A stretch of 46,675 nucleotides of DNA from Lysobacterales bacterium (GTDB lineage: Bacteria > Pseudomonadota > Gammaproteobacteria > Xanthomonadales > Marinicellaceae). The stretch lies in assembly GCA_026982315.1 (NCBI GenBank), contig JALSHI010000059.1, positions 1 through 46,675 on the forward strand, read 5' to 3'. Below, in pieces: positions 34,953 through 43,192 of the stretch. How positions within the stretch are numbered: the first letter of the stretch is position 1; each line of letters begins with the position of its first letter. Under the pieces are notes generated by a model. That model was given only the letters and a program-made list of their open reading frames with translations, was not told the DNA's origin and ran no database searches. The translations under genes were made by a program, and so were the position numbers.

Positions 34953-36254
34953 ATGCCTCCTTTGACCACGCTGGCGCAATGGCTGCACTGGCTGGAAACT
35001 GCCCACGGTGGAAAAATTGACTTGGGCTTGGAGAGAGTGGGCGAGGTCTATAAGCGCCTGCAACTGGCGCCGGTGGCGCCGATGGTCATCAGCGTGGCCG
35101 GCACCAATGGAAAAGGCTCCACGGTGGCCATGCTCGATGCCATTTGCCGCCAGGCGGGTTATCGCACTGGCTGCTTTACTTCTCCACATCTGTTGCGTTA
35201 CAACGAACGTTTTTCCTTGCAGGGCCAGCCGGCATCGGATGAGGCCGTTGTGGCGGCATTGAATGCCGTACAAAAGGCGCGTGGGGATGTCAGTCTGTCG
35301 TACTTTGAGTTTACGACGCTGGCGGCCTTGTGGCTGTTCAAGAAAACGCAGGTGGAAGTGGCCATTCTTGAGGTGGGTTTAGGTGGCAGGCTGGACTCTG
35401 TCAACGTGGTGGATGCCGATTGCGCCGTGGTCACCACTGTGGATATTGACCACACCCAGTGGCTGGGGCATGACAGGGAAGCGGTGGGGCGTGAGAAAGC
35501 CGGCATTTTTCGCCCCTTCACACCAGCCATTTGCGGGGATTTGAACAGCCCCTTAAGTGTGCGGCGCGTAGCTTGTCAGAAACGCGCCCGTTTGTTCAAG
35601 CGAAATGTGGATTTTACCGTGCAACGACACGAGGCCGGTGAGCGCCATGTTTTTGATTGGTTAGGCTGGTCGCGGAATTTGCGCGCTTTACCCATGCCGG
35701 CGTTGGCGGGTGATTGGCAGGTGGATAATGCCGCCACAGCCATTGCCGCCCTGGAAAGCGTGGCTGATAAACTAACAATTTCACCAGAAGACTACGCGGC
35801 TGGTTTGCGCGCGGTCAAGCTGGCCGGCCGGCTGCAACTACTGCAATCTGCCCCGGAAGTGCTGGTGGATGTGGCCCATAACGCCCAATCCGCCAATGCG
35901 CTGGCGCAATGGTTGCAGCAAAACCCGGTGGCTGGGCGCACAGTGGCCTTATTTGGTGTGTTGGCGGATAAACAGGCGGCTGAATGGTTGCCGCAATTTC
36001 GTTTTTTGGTGGACTCATGGGTGGCCACGGAGCCGGTATCCGGGCGTGCTGTGTCAGTGAACGAATGCCAGGCGCTCATTGAATCAGCAACAGGGACCAC
36101 TGTAAAACTGGCCCAGGCTGACCCATGGCAGGCTTATCAGCAAGCGATCGGCGAGTTGCAGGAAAATGACCGCTTGCTGATCTTTGGTTCTTTTTTTGTT
36201 CTCGACCCCATTCTGAGGGGCTATCTTCGTACGAAATCGCTTGATTCCGATTGA
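34953..36254 (+). CDS. folC: Dihydrofolate synthase / folylpolyglutamate synthase
   Basis: 433 residues, Mur-ligase type. The ATP-binding P-loop is SVAGTNGKGSTVAMLDAI. TGCFTSPHLLRYNERFSLQG, ILEVGLGGRLDSVNVVDAD, TTVDIDHTQWLGHDREAVGREKAGIF and VLVDVAHNAQSANALA follow in the family order. It adds glutamate to dihydropteroate and then to folates in the cytosol. It lies 11 bases after accD. The usual partners further on (a SPOR-domain gene, cvpA, purF) are missing; a new unit with fumC follows instead. Confidence 0.96.
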   Translation: MPPLTTLAQWLHWLETAHGGKIDLGLERVGEVYKRLQLAPVAPMVISVAGTNGKGSTVAMLDAICRQAGYRTGCFTSPHLLRYNERFSLQGQPASDEAVVAALNAVQKARGDVSLSYFEFTTLAALWLFKKTQVEVAILEVGLGGRLDSVNVVDADCAVVTTVDIDHTQWLGHDREAVGREKAGIFRPFTPAICGDLNSPLSVRRVACQKRARLFKRNVDFTVQRHEAGERHVFDWLGWSRNLRALPMPALAGDWQVDNAATAIAALESVADKLTISPEDYAAGLRAVKLAGRLQLLQSAPEVLVDVAHNAQSANALAQWLQQNPVAGRTVALFGVLADKQAAEWLPQFRFLVDSWVATEPVSGRAVSVNECQALIESATGTTVKLAQADPWQAYQQAIGELQENDRLLIFGSFFVLDPILRGYLRTKSLDSD

Positions 36255-36365
36255 CTGGCTAAAGACCTTAGGGCAGCGTGGAAGAGGAATGGCTGCCAGG
36301 GCAGAAAAAGTTTCTTGTTCTGGGTCAATTATGCCAGTTTCATGGTGCCCGCGGGCACTCTCGCC

Positions 36366-36371
36366 TATAAT
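36366..36371 (+). promoter_or_regulatory. Likely -10 box of the fumC promoter
   Basis: A perfect TATAAT at 36366-36371, 31 bases before the fumC ATG, in the 148-base gap after folC. The -35 region (TGGTGC at 36343-36348, 17-base spacing) is weak. AGGTG at about 36391-36395 is the fumC ribosome site. Confidence 0.5.
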
Positions 36372-36402
36372 ACGCCCTTTCTAAAAATAACGAGGTGTCG
36401 GC

Positions 36403-37791
36403 ATGACAGAGCAAAGGTCATATCGCATTGAACATGACAGCATGGGTGAGTTGAAAGTCCCCGCCGATGCTTTATACGGTGCCCAGACTCAACGGGCCGT
36501 TAATAATTTCCCGATTTCCGGTATTACCATGCCCCGGGAGTTTATTCGTGCTTTGGGTTTGATTAAACAAGCCGCAGCACGCAGTAACGAAAAACTGGGT
36601 TTGCTGGACAAACAGCGCAGCGAAGCGATTCAGGCCGCGGCGAAAAAAGTTCAGGCAGGAGAGTTGGACGCGCATTTTCCCATTGACGTGTTTCAGACAG
36701 GTTCGGGCACGTCCTCAAACATGAATGCCAATGAAGTGATCGCGCATGTGGCCTCTACAGAAGCCGTGCCGGTTCACCCCAACGACCACGTTAACATGGG
36801 GCAAAGCAGTAATGATGTGGTGCCTACAGCCATCGCCATTGCGTCGGTTTTGATGGCCAAGGAAAAACTGTTGCCGGCCCTGGCACATCTGGAAGAAACC
36901 ATTCGCGCCAAGGCAGACAGTGTGCGTGACGTGGTTAAAACCGGCCGAACCCATCTGATGGATGCCATGCCAGTGACTTTTGGCCAGGAACTGGATGCCT
37001 GGGCGGAACTGATTCGACGCGATCGTGAACGCATTATGGATGCGCTCAAGCGCTCGGCGCATCTGCCCCAGGGAGGCACAGCGGTAGGTACGGGTATTAA
37101 TGCGCACCCGCAATTTGCCGCTGAATTTGTTCATGCCCTGAAAGACATTACCGGTGTCGAGTTCACCCCCATGGAAAACAAGTTTGAGGGCATTTCCGCT
37201 CAGGACAACGCTGTGGAATTATCGGGGCAGTTGAAGACCCTGGCGGTGAGCCTGATGAAAATCGCCAATGACTTGCGCTGGATGAATTCTGGTCCGTTGG
37301 CTGGTTTGGGCGAGATCGCATTGCCCGCACTGCAGCCGGGTTCCAGTATTATGCCAGGCAAGGTCAATCCGGTGATTCCTGAAGCGACCGCCATGGTCTG
37401 TGCCCAGGTAATGGGCAATGACACCACCATCACCGTTGCGGGTCAATCCGGAAACTTCCAGTTGAATGTCATGCTGCCGGTGATCGCTTTGAACTTGTTA
37501 CAGAGTCTGGAAATTCTGGCCAATGCGTCGCGTGTGCTGGCTGACTCGGCCATTGCCGGTTTCCGCATTAACGAGAGTCGCGTGGCGCAAAGCGTGGATA
37601 AAAACCCCATTCTGGTAACGGCGCTTAATCCGGTGATTGGTTATGAGCTCGGGGCTAAAATCGCCAAGCTGGCCTATCAGCAGGGGCGGCCAATTCTGGA
37701 AGTGGCCAGGGAGCATACCGATTTGAGCGAGGAGCAGCTCAAGACACTGTTATCCCCTTTGAAACTCACTCGTGGAGGCATTAACCAATGA
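36403..37791 (+). CDS. fumC: Fumarate hydratase class II
   Basis: 462 residues. The iron-free class II fumarase interconverts fumarate and malate in the citric acid cycle. Landmarks: ALYGAQTQRAVNNFPISG, TGSGTSSNMNANEVIAH, the TGRTHLMDAMPVTFGQE histidine region, and the signature GSSIMPGKVNPVIPEA. The C-terminal end KLTRGGI is typical. The last four bases overlap the next gene, so the two are likely expressed together. Related argininosuccinate lyase or aspartase are excluded by the GSSIMPGKVNP context and the overall length. Confidence 0.97.
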   Translation: MTEQRSYRIEHDSMGELKVPADALYGAQTQRAVNNFPISGITMPREFIRALGLIKQAAARSNEKLGLLDKQRSEAIQAAAKKVQAGELDAHFPIDVFQTGSGTSSNMNANEVIAHVASTEAVPVHPNDHVNMGQSSNDVVPTAIAIASVLMAKEKLLPALAHLEETIRAKADSVRDVVKTGRTHLMDAMPVTFGQELDAWAELIRRDRERIMDALKRSAHLPQGGTAVGTGINAHPQFAAEFVHALKDITGVEFTPMENKFEGISAQDNAVELSGQLKTLAVSLMKIANDLRWMNSGPLAGLGEIALPALQPGSSIMPGKVNPVIPEATAMVCAQVMGNDTTITVAGQSGNFQLNVMLPVIALNLLQSLEILANASRVLADSAIAGFRINESRVAQSVDKNPILVTALNPVIGYELGAKIAKLAYQQGRPILEVAREHTDLSEEQLKTLLSPLKLTRGGINQ

Positions 37792-39080
37792 GTATTCTTT
37801 TACGGCATTTCGCGCCATGGCTGTTGGCTGTCGGTTTCGGCTTAAGTGGGGTTGCGGTTGCCATTCCCAAAAGCGAGCTTCCCACTTTTGAATATGATGC
37901 CACAGCCTATTATGCGGACAAGGACCTGAAGAAAGTCCAGGAAGCCACCCGCTTGGCCATAAAGAACAACTGGCAGATACGCATTACAGCGCCTTCTGAC
38001 TGGCACGATAAACTGATGGCGGCCGTCAAGCAAGCGGCTGGTGATAAACCGGTCAAGGTGGAGTTGACTAACACAATCATTGAAAGCGTGGTCATTAACT
38101 TGTCCAAGCCGGCAAAAAAACGGGCCAAAACACGTCGTCAGAAAGCCCGACAATCCCAGGCCGCTCCCGCACGACCAAGAGCGATGGCGAGTCAGCCTGG
38201 AAAGACTGCAGTTAAACAACTGACAGCCAGTAAACCAACCCGGGAAGGTGTTTTCGCAGAAAATGTGTCCTCAGTGAGCATGGATGATGTCAAAGCGACA
38301 ATCCCCAAAATTACACTGGCAAACAACAGCCAGCCGGAGAGCGCCCGAACTGGAGACAAAGGCAAGGTTGCAAAGAAGGTACAACCGGTTCAAAGCCATG
38401 CCATGACTGAAGGAGCGACTGGTGAGGGTATGGCAAAAACTCAAAAAGACACGCCGACAGCTAATGCAACGGCGGCAGAACCGGTTTCCGCGCGTGAGTG
38501 GCTGCGGCAACAGTTTATGCAAGGCCAGCCATTATCGCGAGAGCTGAGTATTGAGAAAATCCGCAATGACGACCAGATTATGGTGCGAGATGACGCTTAT
38601 TTATTGGTGCGTTTCAGTCATGGTCGGCGGGATGCCTGGTGGCTGAAATCGCCCATCGACACCACCTCCGTGGCGCTGGAAAAACTGGACACAGGCCGTT
38701 ACCGCGTCAAAAATAAAATACGTCTGATTAAAGACAGTCGGCAAAAAAATGCCCAGCGGCCACAGATCCAGACAGAAACAGCAATAGCCAATGGGGACAT
38801 AGATAACAAAGACATAGATAATGAACGCCGGCGGCTGGAAAAACTGTATAACAAGGGCCGCAAGATCAAGAAAACCTTGCTGCCTAAAAACATTCACAAG
38901 GATGATATTATTATTGTGGGCAACGGGCTTAAGCTTCTTGTTCGATCCGAGCGGGATGGCAGTTTGCGACGCTATTGGCTAGAAGGCGATGTCAACTTGC
39001 AGAATACGGATGTATTTCGCCAGGACTCTGCCCACAAATTTACCGCTTTGCGTAAGTACACCCCCAAAGATGCCCGATAA
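37788..39080 (+). CDS. Exported protein with a duplicated C-terminal module, unknown function
   Basis: 430 residues that I do not recognise. It has a signal peptide (about 1-26, cut near GVAVA). Residues 29-105 form one small domain (FEYDATAYYADKDLKK ... VVINL). Residues 106-232 are a Lys/Arg/Ala/Gln-rich linker, probably disordered. Two related modules follow: 235-290 (WLRQQFMQGQPLSREL ... DDQIMVRDDAYLLVRF) and 346-400 (RRLEKLYNKGRKIKKTLL ... DDIIIVGNGLKLLVRS), each ending in W-L. They share G, the DD.I.V pair and LLVR. Its ATG overlaps the fumC stop, and its end overlaps gph by 11 bases. Confidence 0.8.
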   Translation: MSILLRHFAPWLLAVGFGLSGVAVAIPKSELPTFEYDATAYYADKDLKKVQEATRLAIKNNWQIRITAPSDWHDKLMAAVKQAAGDKPVKVELTNTIIESVVINLSKPAKKRAKTRRQKARQSQAAPARPRAMASQPGKTAVKQLTASKPTREGVFAENVSSVSMDDVKATIPKITLANNSQPESARTGDKGKVAKKVQPVQSHAMTEGATGEGMAKTQKDTPTANATAAEPVSAREWLRQQFMQGQPLSRELSIEKIRNDDQIMVRDDAYLLVRFSHGRRDAWWLKSPIDTTSVALEKLDTGRYRVKNKIRLIKDSRQKNAQRPQIQTETAIANGDIDNKDIDNERRRLEKLYNKGRKIKKTLLPKNIHKDDIIIVGNGLKLLVRSERDGSLRRYWLEGDVNLQNTDVFRQDSAHKFTALRKYTPKDAR

Positions 39081-39765
39081 GACATCAAAGAGCGCCCCTG
39101 CAGGGCCATGGTTGCAACAGGCAGAGGCGGTGTTCTTTGACCTGGATGGCACTTTGGTGGATTCAGCCAGGGATCTGGCGGTAGCCTGCAACAGAATGTG
39201 CCAGGGGCTTGGCTTACCGCCGCCAGATGAAAAGCATGTGCGCCACTGGATTGGCAATGGAGTGCCCAAGCTGATCCAGCGCACACTGGCCTACTGTGCA
39301 AGCCAGGCGGGTGTGCCTGAACCGGATTTTCAGCAGGCAAAGGCGCTTTTTGATGCGGCATATCGTGATACAGTCGGCCAGTATTCCCGATTGTTTCCTG
39401 GCGTCAGGGCCGGGTTGGAGAAAGTCCGGGCCGCAGGCAAGCCCATGGTTTGCATTACCAACAAGCCGCTGGAATTTACAGAAACCTTGCTGAAACAGTT
39501 TGGCGTGTATGGGTGGTTTTCCCTGATTCTGGCCGGTGATAATGTGGAACGTAAAAAACCAGACCCATGGCCTTTGCGGCATGCCGCGGCTTTTTTGCGG
39601 CAGCCGGTTGAGCAGTGCTTGATGGTGGGAGACTCTCGACATGATATCCAGGCGGGGAAGCAGGCCCCATGTCCGGTGGTGTGTGTCTCTTACGGGTATA
39701 ATCACGGGCAGCCAATCAGCGATTTTGGCGCCGACGCGGTTATCAACAGCCTGGCGGAGCTGTAG
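39070..39765 (+). CDS. gph: Phosphoglycolate phosphatase-like HAD hydrolase
   Basis: 231 residues from the ATG at 39070. HAD motif I AVFFDLDGTLVDSARDLA, motif II ITNKPLEFT, the conserved Lys in NVERKKPDPWPL and the acidic motif GDSRHDIQAGKQA are all present, with the small helical cap of the Gph group (about 35-100). Gph removes phosphate from 2-phosphoglycolate made during DNA repair, but related HAD enzymes look alike, so the substrate is inferred. The start overlaps the previous gene; a longer frame from 38989 lies in that gene and is rejected. Confidence 0.9.
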   Translation: MPDKTSKSAPAGPWLQQAEAVFFDLDGTLVDSARDLAVACNRMCQGLGLPPPDEKHVRHWIGNGVPKLIQRTLAYCASQAGVPEPDFQQAKALFDAAYRDTVGQYSRLFPGVRAGLEKVRAAGKPMVCITNKPLEFTETLLKQFGVYGWFSLILAGDNVERKKPDPWPLRHAAAFLRQPVEQCLMVGDSRHDIQAGKQAPCPVVCVSYGYNHGQPISDFGADAVINSLAEL

Positions 39766-39831
39766 CTCGGGAGCCAACCGCAAGCCGCTGCGTCTTTGAC
39801 CAAAGAAGGGCAGGCCGACTTGCAGGTAGCC

Positions 39832-40983
39832 ATGATTTATCGTTTCTCACATATTAACCTTATTCGACTGGCTGGTCTGGTTATCTGGCTTAGTGTCTCT
39901 GTGCCGCTGATTTTCGTGTTGGTGCGCTCCGGTTTTGCAAGCGGTCTGAAAACCCTGATTTGGTTGGGTTGCCACTTGGCCTTTGGGGTCATTTTCTGGG
40001 TTTTGACCCAAAAACTGGGTTCTTATCGCCTCAGTGGCCGTTCCTGGTTGTTGCTGATTGCGCTGTTGTTGATGGTCTTTACCATTAACTGGGCAACTGG
40101 CAGCGCCATGGGCGTGCTGTACGCGCTAATTGTCTCTGTCCTGTTGCCATGGATTCTTGAGAATCGCTTAAGTTTGTTGATTTTGCTGATCCAAAACTCA
40201 GTGATTGGCTGGCAACTGTTTACCTATTCTATTGGTGATGAAACATCTTTGCTGGACAAAACCCTGTTCATCTTTTTGTTTGTGGGGTTTTCACTGTTTT
40301 CCTATATCATCTCTCTGGTGGCGCGCCGCCAACAACACGCCAAGGAAGAATTACGCAAGCTGAATTCCGAGCTGCGCGCTACACAGGTGTTGCTTTCTGA
40401 CAGTTCCCGCATTAATGAAAGGTTGCGTATTTCACGCGAACTGCATGATTTGCTGGGCCATCACCTGACAGCCTTGAGCATGAATCTGGAAGTGGCCAGC
40501 CACCTGGCGGATGGGCAAATCAAGGAACATATTGATCGATCCCAAACCCTGGCGCGTCTGTTGCTGAGTGATGTGCGCGAAGTGGTTAGCGCCTTTCGTA
40601 ACCGAGGGACACTGGATTTGGGCCGTGCCGTGCGGCAGCTTATTGAAGAAATCCCCACTCACCGCGTTCATCTGGATATGCCGGAAAAATTGCTGGTGGA
40701 AGACCCGGCACTGGCCCAAAGTGTTTTGCGCTGCACCCAGGAGCTGATTACCAATTGTCTCAAACATGCCCAGGCCAGCGCCTTTTGGTTGCGCCTGCAG
40801 AAAAAGACGGGGTATCTGGAACTGGAATTTTCTGACAACGGCCGGGGACTTAATGGTGCGTCTGAAGGTAATGGCATGACTGGCATTCGGGAGCGCGTGA
40901 AACAACTGAATGGTGAATTTGTTATTATCGACCCGGATTTGCCCGGTTTTCGGGCGCGGCTGACTTTCCCTACAGGTGGCTAA
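39832..40983 (+). CDS. Membrane sensor histidine kinase, NarL/DesK type
   Basis: 383 residues from the ATG at 39832 (AGGT just upstream); a TTG at 39796 is rejected. Six hydrophobic segments lie in about 10-165 with almost no periplasmic domain, so it may sense changes within the membrane. A coiled coil follows, then the HisKA_3 motif RISRELHDLLGHHLTAL (His205 is phosphorylated) and an ATPase domain with DNGRGLNG and GNGMTGIRERV. The regulator follows one base after the stop. Its genes and signal are unknown; DesK-LiaS-like kinases share this form. Confidence 0.93.
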   Translation: MIYRFSHINLIRLAGLVIWLSVSVPLIFVLVRSGFASGLKTLIWLGCHLAFGVIFWVLTQKLGSYRLSGRSWLLLIALLLMVFTINWATGSAMGVLYALIVSVLLPWILENRLSLLILLIQNSVIGWQLFTYSIGDETSLLDKTLFIFLFVGFSLFSYIISLVARRQQHAKEELRKLNSELRATQVLLSDSSRINERLRISRELHDLLGHHLTALSMNLEVASHLADGQIKEHIDRSQTLARLLLSDVREVVSAFRNRGTLDLGRAVRQLIEEIPTHRVHLDMPEKLLVEDPALAQSVLRCTQELITNCLKHAQASAFWLRLQKKTGYLELEFSDNGRGLNGASEGNGMTGIRERVKQLNGEFVIIDPDLPGFRARLTFPTGG

Positions 40984-40984
40984 A

Positions 40985-41626
40985 ATGATAAAAGTTTTTC
41001 TTGTTGACGATCAAAACCTGGTGCGGCAAGGTGTTCAGGCCTTACTGGATCTGGCCGAAGACATTGAAGTTGTGGGAGAAGCGGCCGATGGCGCTGAAGC
41101 CGTGCAAAAAATCCCCCAATCCGGCGCGGATGTGGTGTTGTTGGATATGCGCATGCCAGGTTTGTCGGGTCTGGATGTATTGCAGGCACTTGAGGGGCAG
41201 CAGCAATTGCCACCAACCATTATTTTGACCACTTTTGATGATGATGAAATGGTGCTGGCTGGCGTGCGCGCCGGTGCCAAAGGCTACCTGCTCAAAGACG
41301 TGCCGCTGGAGGAACTGGTGGATGGCATCAAACAGGTGGCTGCGGGAAAAACCATTGTCCGCCCTCAAGCCACAGAAAAAATCCGGGAAAACATCAGCCA
41401 CCTGAAAAATGAATTTAGCAGCATTGAACAGCCAGAGAACCTGACAGCCCGGGAAACCGAAATCCTGCGGCTGATGGCCGGTGGACACAGTAACAAGGAA
41501 ATTGCCAACTCCCTGTTTGTGGCTGAGGGGACGGTGAAAAATCATGTGTCCAACATTCTTTCCAAACTGGGTGTCCGCGATCGCACCCGTGCGGTGTTAA
41601 AAGCCCTGGAACTGGGGTTGATTTAG
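40985..41626 (+). CDS. Response regulator, NarL/LuxR family
   Basis: 213 residues from the ATG at 40985 (AGGTGG 7 bases upstream; an upstream GTG would overlap the kinase). The receiver has acidic DD (8-9), the phosphorylated Asp54 in VVLLDMRMPG, and the conserved Thr and Lys in ILTTFDDDE and GYLLKD. The C-terminal LuxR helix-turn-helix reads LTARETEILRLMAGGHSNKEIA. It is the partner of the kinase at 39832. The target genes are not known; the repeat region starts about 80 bases downstream. Confidence 0.95.
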   Translation: MIKVFLVDDQNLVRQGVQALLDLAEDIEVVGEAADGAEAVQKIPQSGADVVLLDMRMPGLSGLDVLQALEGQQQLPPTIILTTFDDDEMVLAGVRAGAKGYLLKDVPLEELVDGIKQVAAGKTIVRPQATEKIRENISHLKNEFSSIEQPENLTARETEILRLMAGGHSNKEIANSLFVAEGTVKNHVSNILSKLGVRDRTRAVLKALELGLI

Positions 41627-41742
41627 GACCTGGTTTCACAAAACGTGACGCAGATAATGCGATGAGACGCTTTTAATCGCAGGCATGCGTCAGCCGAAAT
41701 GTGTCACTTCTTCCCGGCAGCGGCTTTCCTTCTCTATCCATC

Positions 41743-41880
41743 ATTCTGGGCGGCTTTCCTTTCTCCTCCGTCATTCCGGGCGAGCGTAGCGAGACCCGGA
41801 ATCCATGGTCTCAGGTGGCTCGGTGTGGGTTGTTGTCAGGGGGAAGGGGATGGATTCCCGCTTTCGCGGGAATGACGGGG
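41743..41880 (+). repeat. Palindrome-rich intergenic repeat, copy 1
   Basis: First of two near-identical copies of about 138 bases, spaced 203-204 bases apart. It contains an imperfect palindrome with ATTCCGGG and CCCGGAAT ends around GAGCGTAGCGAG, and a second hairpin ATTCCCGC-TTTC-GCGGGAAT followed by GACGGGG. A short unit of about 30 bases (ATTCTGGGCGGCTTTCC...) at the left end occurs again just upstream in a decayed form (from about 41711). Repeats with the core GGATTCCCGC...GCGGGAATGAC are common between genes of many proteobacteria. Confidence 0.85.
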
Positions 41881-41945
41881 CATTTTTATTCCGGGTGGTG
41901 AGCCTTCTCTTCTGTGATTCCGGCAGCTTTCCTGTTTCCTCCGTG

Positions 41946-42084
41946 ATTCTGGGCGGCTTTCCTTTCTCCTCCGTCATTCCGGGCGAGCGTAGCGAGACCC
42001 GGAATCCATGGTCTCAGGTGGCTCGGTGTGGGTTGTTGTCAGAGGGGAATGAGATGGATTCCCGCTTTCGCGGGAATGACGGGG
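41946..42084 (+). repeat. Palindrome-rich intergenic repeat, copy 2
   Basis: Second copy. The first 97 bases match copy 1 exactly by eye; the spacer before the last hairpin has a small insertion and a few changes. A decayed copy of the 30-base left unit precedes it (41916-41945), and a partial copy of the right end (GGGAATGACGGGGAGG) follows at about 42092-42107. The nested arrangement suggests tandem duplication of a whole repeat block. Confidence 0.85.
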
Positions 42085-42404
42085 AGGAACCGGGAATGAC
42101 GGGGAGGCGTGGCGTCCTCAATAATACGTTTGGCTTATTCATCCCCGCGGTTTTTCTGGCAACGATCTGAATGCTGTTGAGGTGGACAGTATCTTCATTG
42201 CTGGTTTTGCCAAATTTTCGGACCAACGTCAAAAAAACCGTAGCCGCCCGCCTGAGCTGTATCCTGATGTGGCGTGAGCACGCAGGCAGTTGATAACGTG
42301 CGAATTTATTGAAGCCACAAGGAGATCGCACTAGAGGGCATACCAGTTCCGCACAAAAGGCAGTGATGTTTTTTGGAAATTAGGCGGAAAATCCATCAAT
42401 GAGG
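42085..42404. other. Gene-free region between the repeats and the tRNA genes
   Basis: 320 bases in which I see no supported gene. Open frames here are short, lack ribosome sites and resemble no family. It may contain remains of older inserted sequence, but nothing can be named. It ends at the tRNA promoter. Confidence 0.6.
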
Positions 42405-42433
42405 TTGACAATTTCTTCTGGAATCCGCATAAT
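42405..42433 (+). promoter_or_regulatory. Promoter of the first tRNA gene
   Basis: Perfect -35 TTGACA (42405-42410), a 17-base spacer and CATAAT (42428-42433), placed 14 bases before the mature tRNA-Arg. The GC-rich stretch after the -10 could mark stringent control. Confidence 0.75.
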
Positions 42434-42447
42434 TCGCCATCCTGAAC

Positions 42448-42524
42448 GCGCCCGTAGCTCAGCTGGATAGAGTACCTGGCTACGAACCAGGTGGTCGGAG
42501 GTTCGAATCCTTCCGGGCGCGCCA
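42448..42524 (+). tRNA. tRNA-Arg (ACG)
   Basis: 77 bases. Acceptor arms GCGCCCG and CGGGCGC pair fully, D arm GCTC...GAGT, anticodon arm CCTGG-CTACGAA-CCAGG with anticodon ACG, T arm GGAGG-TTCGAAT-CCTTC, and an encoded CCA end. ACG is normally changed to ICG and reads CGT, CGC and CGA. Confidence 0.97.
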
Positions 42525-42544
42525 GTTCAGGGTTATCAATAGAG

Positions 42545-42566
42545 AAAACGGTGACTTACCGTTTTT
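42545..42566 (+). terminator. Probable terminator after tRNA-Arg (ACG)
   Basis: AAAACGGT (42545-42552), a 5-base loop and ACCGTTTT (42558-42565) with one more T. It is short but well formed and separates the first tRNA from the other four. Confidence 0.55.
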
Positions 42567-42641
42567 GCCCGCAGGAAAAATCCCTGGTTTAGCAGGGATG
42601 TTATTCTGGCAACACTTGGCTTTAATTATTGGATATAATCA

Positions 42642-42670
42642 TTGACCTGCAAGGCCGATTTCTTTAAGAT
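42642..42670 (+). promoter_or_regulatory. Promoter of the tRNA-Pro-Arg-His-Leu run
   Basis: TTGACC (42642-42647), a 17-base spacer and TAAGAT (42665-42670), 34 bases before the mature tRNA-Pro. It is a second likely promoter inside the tRNA block. Confidence 0.6.
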
Positions 42671-42704
42671 TCAGCGCCTTTACAGGTAAGTGGTTAACCA
42701 CAGT

Positions 42705-42781
42705 CGGGGTATAGCGCAGTCTGGTAGCGCAACTGCTTTGGGAGCAGTGGGTCGGCGGTTCGAATCCGTCTACCCCGACCA
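42705..42781 (+). tRNA. tRNA-Pro (TGG)
   Basis: 77 bases. Acceptor arms CGGGGTA and TACCCCG, anticodon arm ACTGC-TTTGGGA-GCAGT with anticodon TGG, T arm GGCGG-TTCGAAT-CCGTC and an encoded CCA. Its first base C is typical of bacterial tRNA-Pro. Confidence 0.97.
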
Positions 42782-42791
42782 TTTTATAGAG

Positions 42792-42868
42792 GCGCCCGTA
42801 GCTCAACCGGATAGAGCATCGGCCTTCTAAGCCGAGGGTTGCAGGTTCGAGTCCTGCCGGGCGCGCCA
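42792..42868 (+). tRNA. tRNA-Arg (TCT)
   Basis: 77 bases. Acceptor arms GCGCCCG and CGGGCGC, anticodon arm TCGGC-CTTCTAA-GCCGA with anticodon TCT, T arm GCAGG-TTCGAGT-CCTGC, CCA encoded. It reads AGA (and AGG). Its acceptor arms and first nine bases are the same as in tRNA-Arg (ACG). Confidence 0.97.
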
Positions 42869-42883
42869 TAAAGAAAAGATTGT

Positions 42884-42960
42884 GGTGGGCGTAGTTCAGT
42901 CGGTAGAACACAGGATTGTGACTCCTGATGTCGTGGGTTCGATCCCCATCGTCCACCCCA
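42884..42960 (+). tRNA. tRNA-His (GTG)
   Basis: 77 bases counting the extra G(-1) at 42884, which pairs with the discriminator C, as needed for histidine. Acceptor arms GTGGGCG and CGTCCAC (one G-T pair), anticodon arm CAGGA-TTGTGAC-TCCTG with anticodon GTG, CCA encoded. Confidence 0.96.
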
Positions 42961-43080
42961 TTTTCCCTCCGCTTATCCTGTAAATCATGCACCACTACTA
43001 GCCAGTGACTGGTTTTGTGTGTGCCAGACAAAATAACTGTTTTATGCCAGATGATTGTTCTCTGGCGCTTGAGTAAAACA

Positions 43081-43167
<87 letters not shown>

Positions 43168-43192
43168 TATTTCCTGATATTACGGAGCCAGC

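Noticed and set aside
41701-42170. Short open frames in the repeat region (with RSETRNPW and IPAFAGMT)
   Set aside because: These peptides are direct translations of the palindromic intergenic repeats and have no ribosome sites.
42111-42404. Possible transposase or integrase remnant
   Set aside because: Translated all plausible frames by eye; short pieces only, with no catalytic motif or terminal repeats.
42639-43031. 130-residue open frame antisense to the tRNA genes
   Set aside because: It is a translation of the reverse strand of tRNA-Pro, -Arg and -His; phrases like ARPAGLEPATLGLEG and VDGFEPPTHCSQSSCATRL are well-known false products of tRNA complements.
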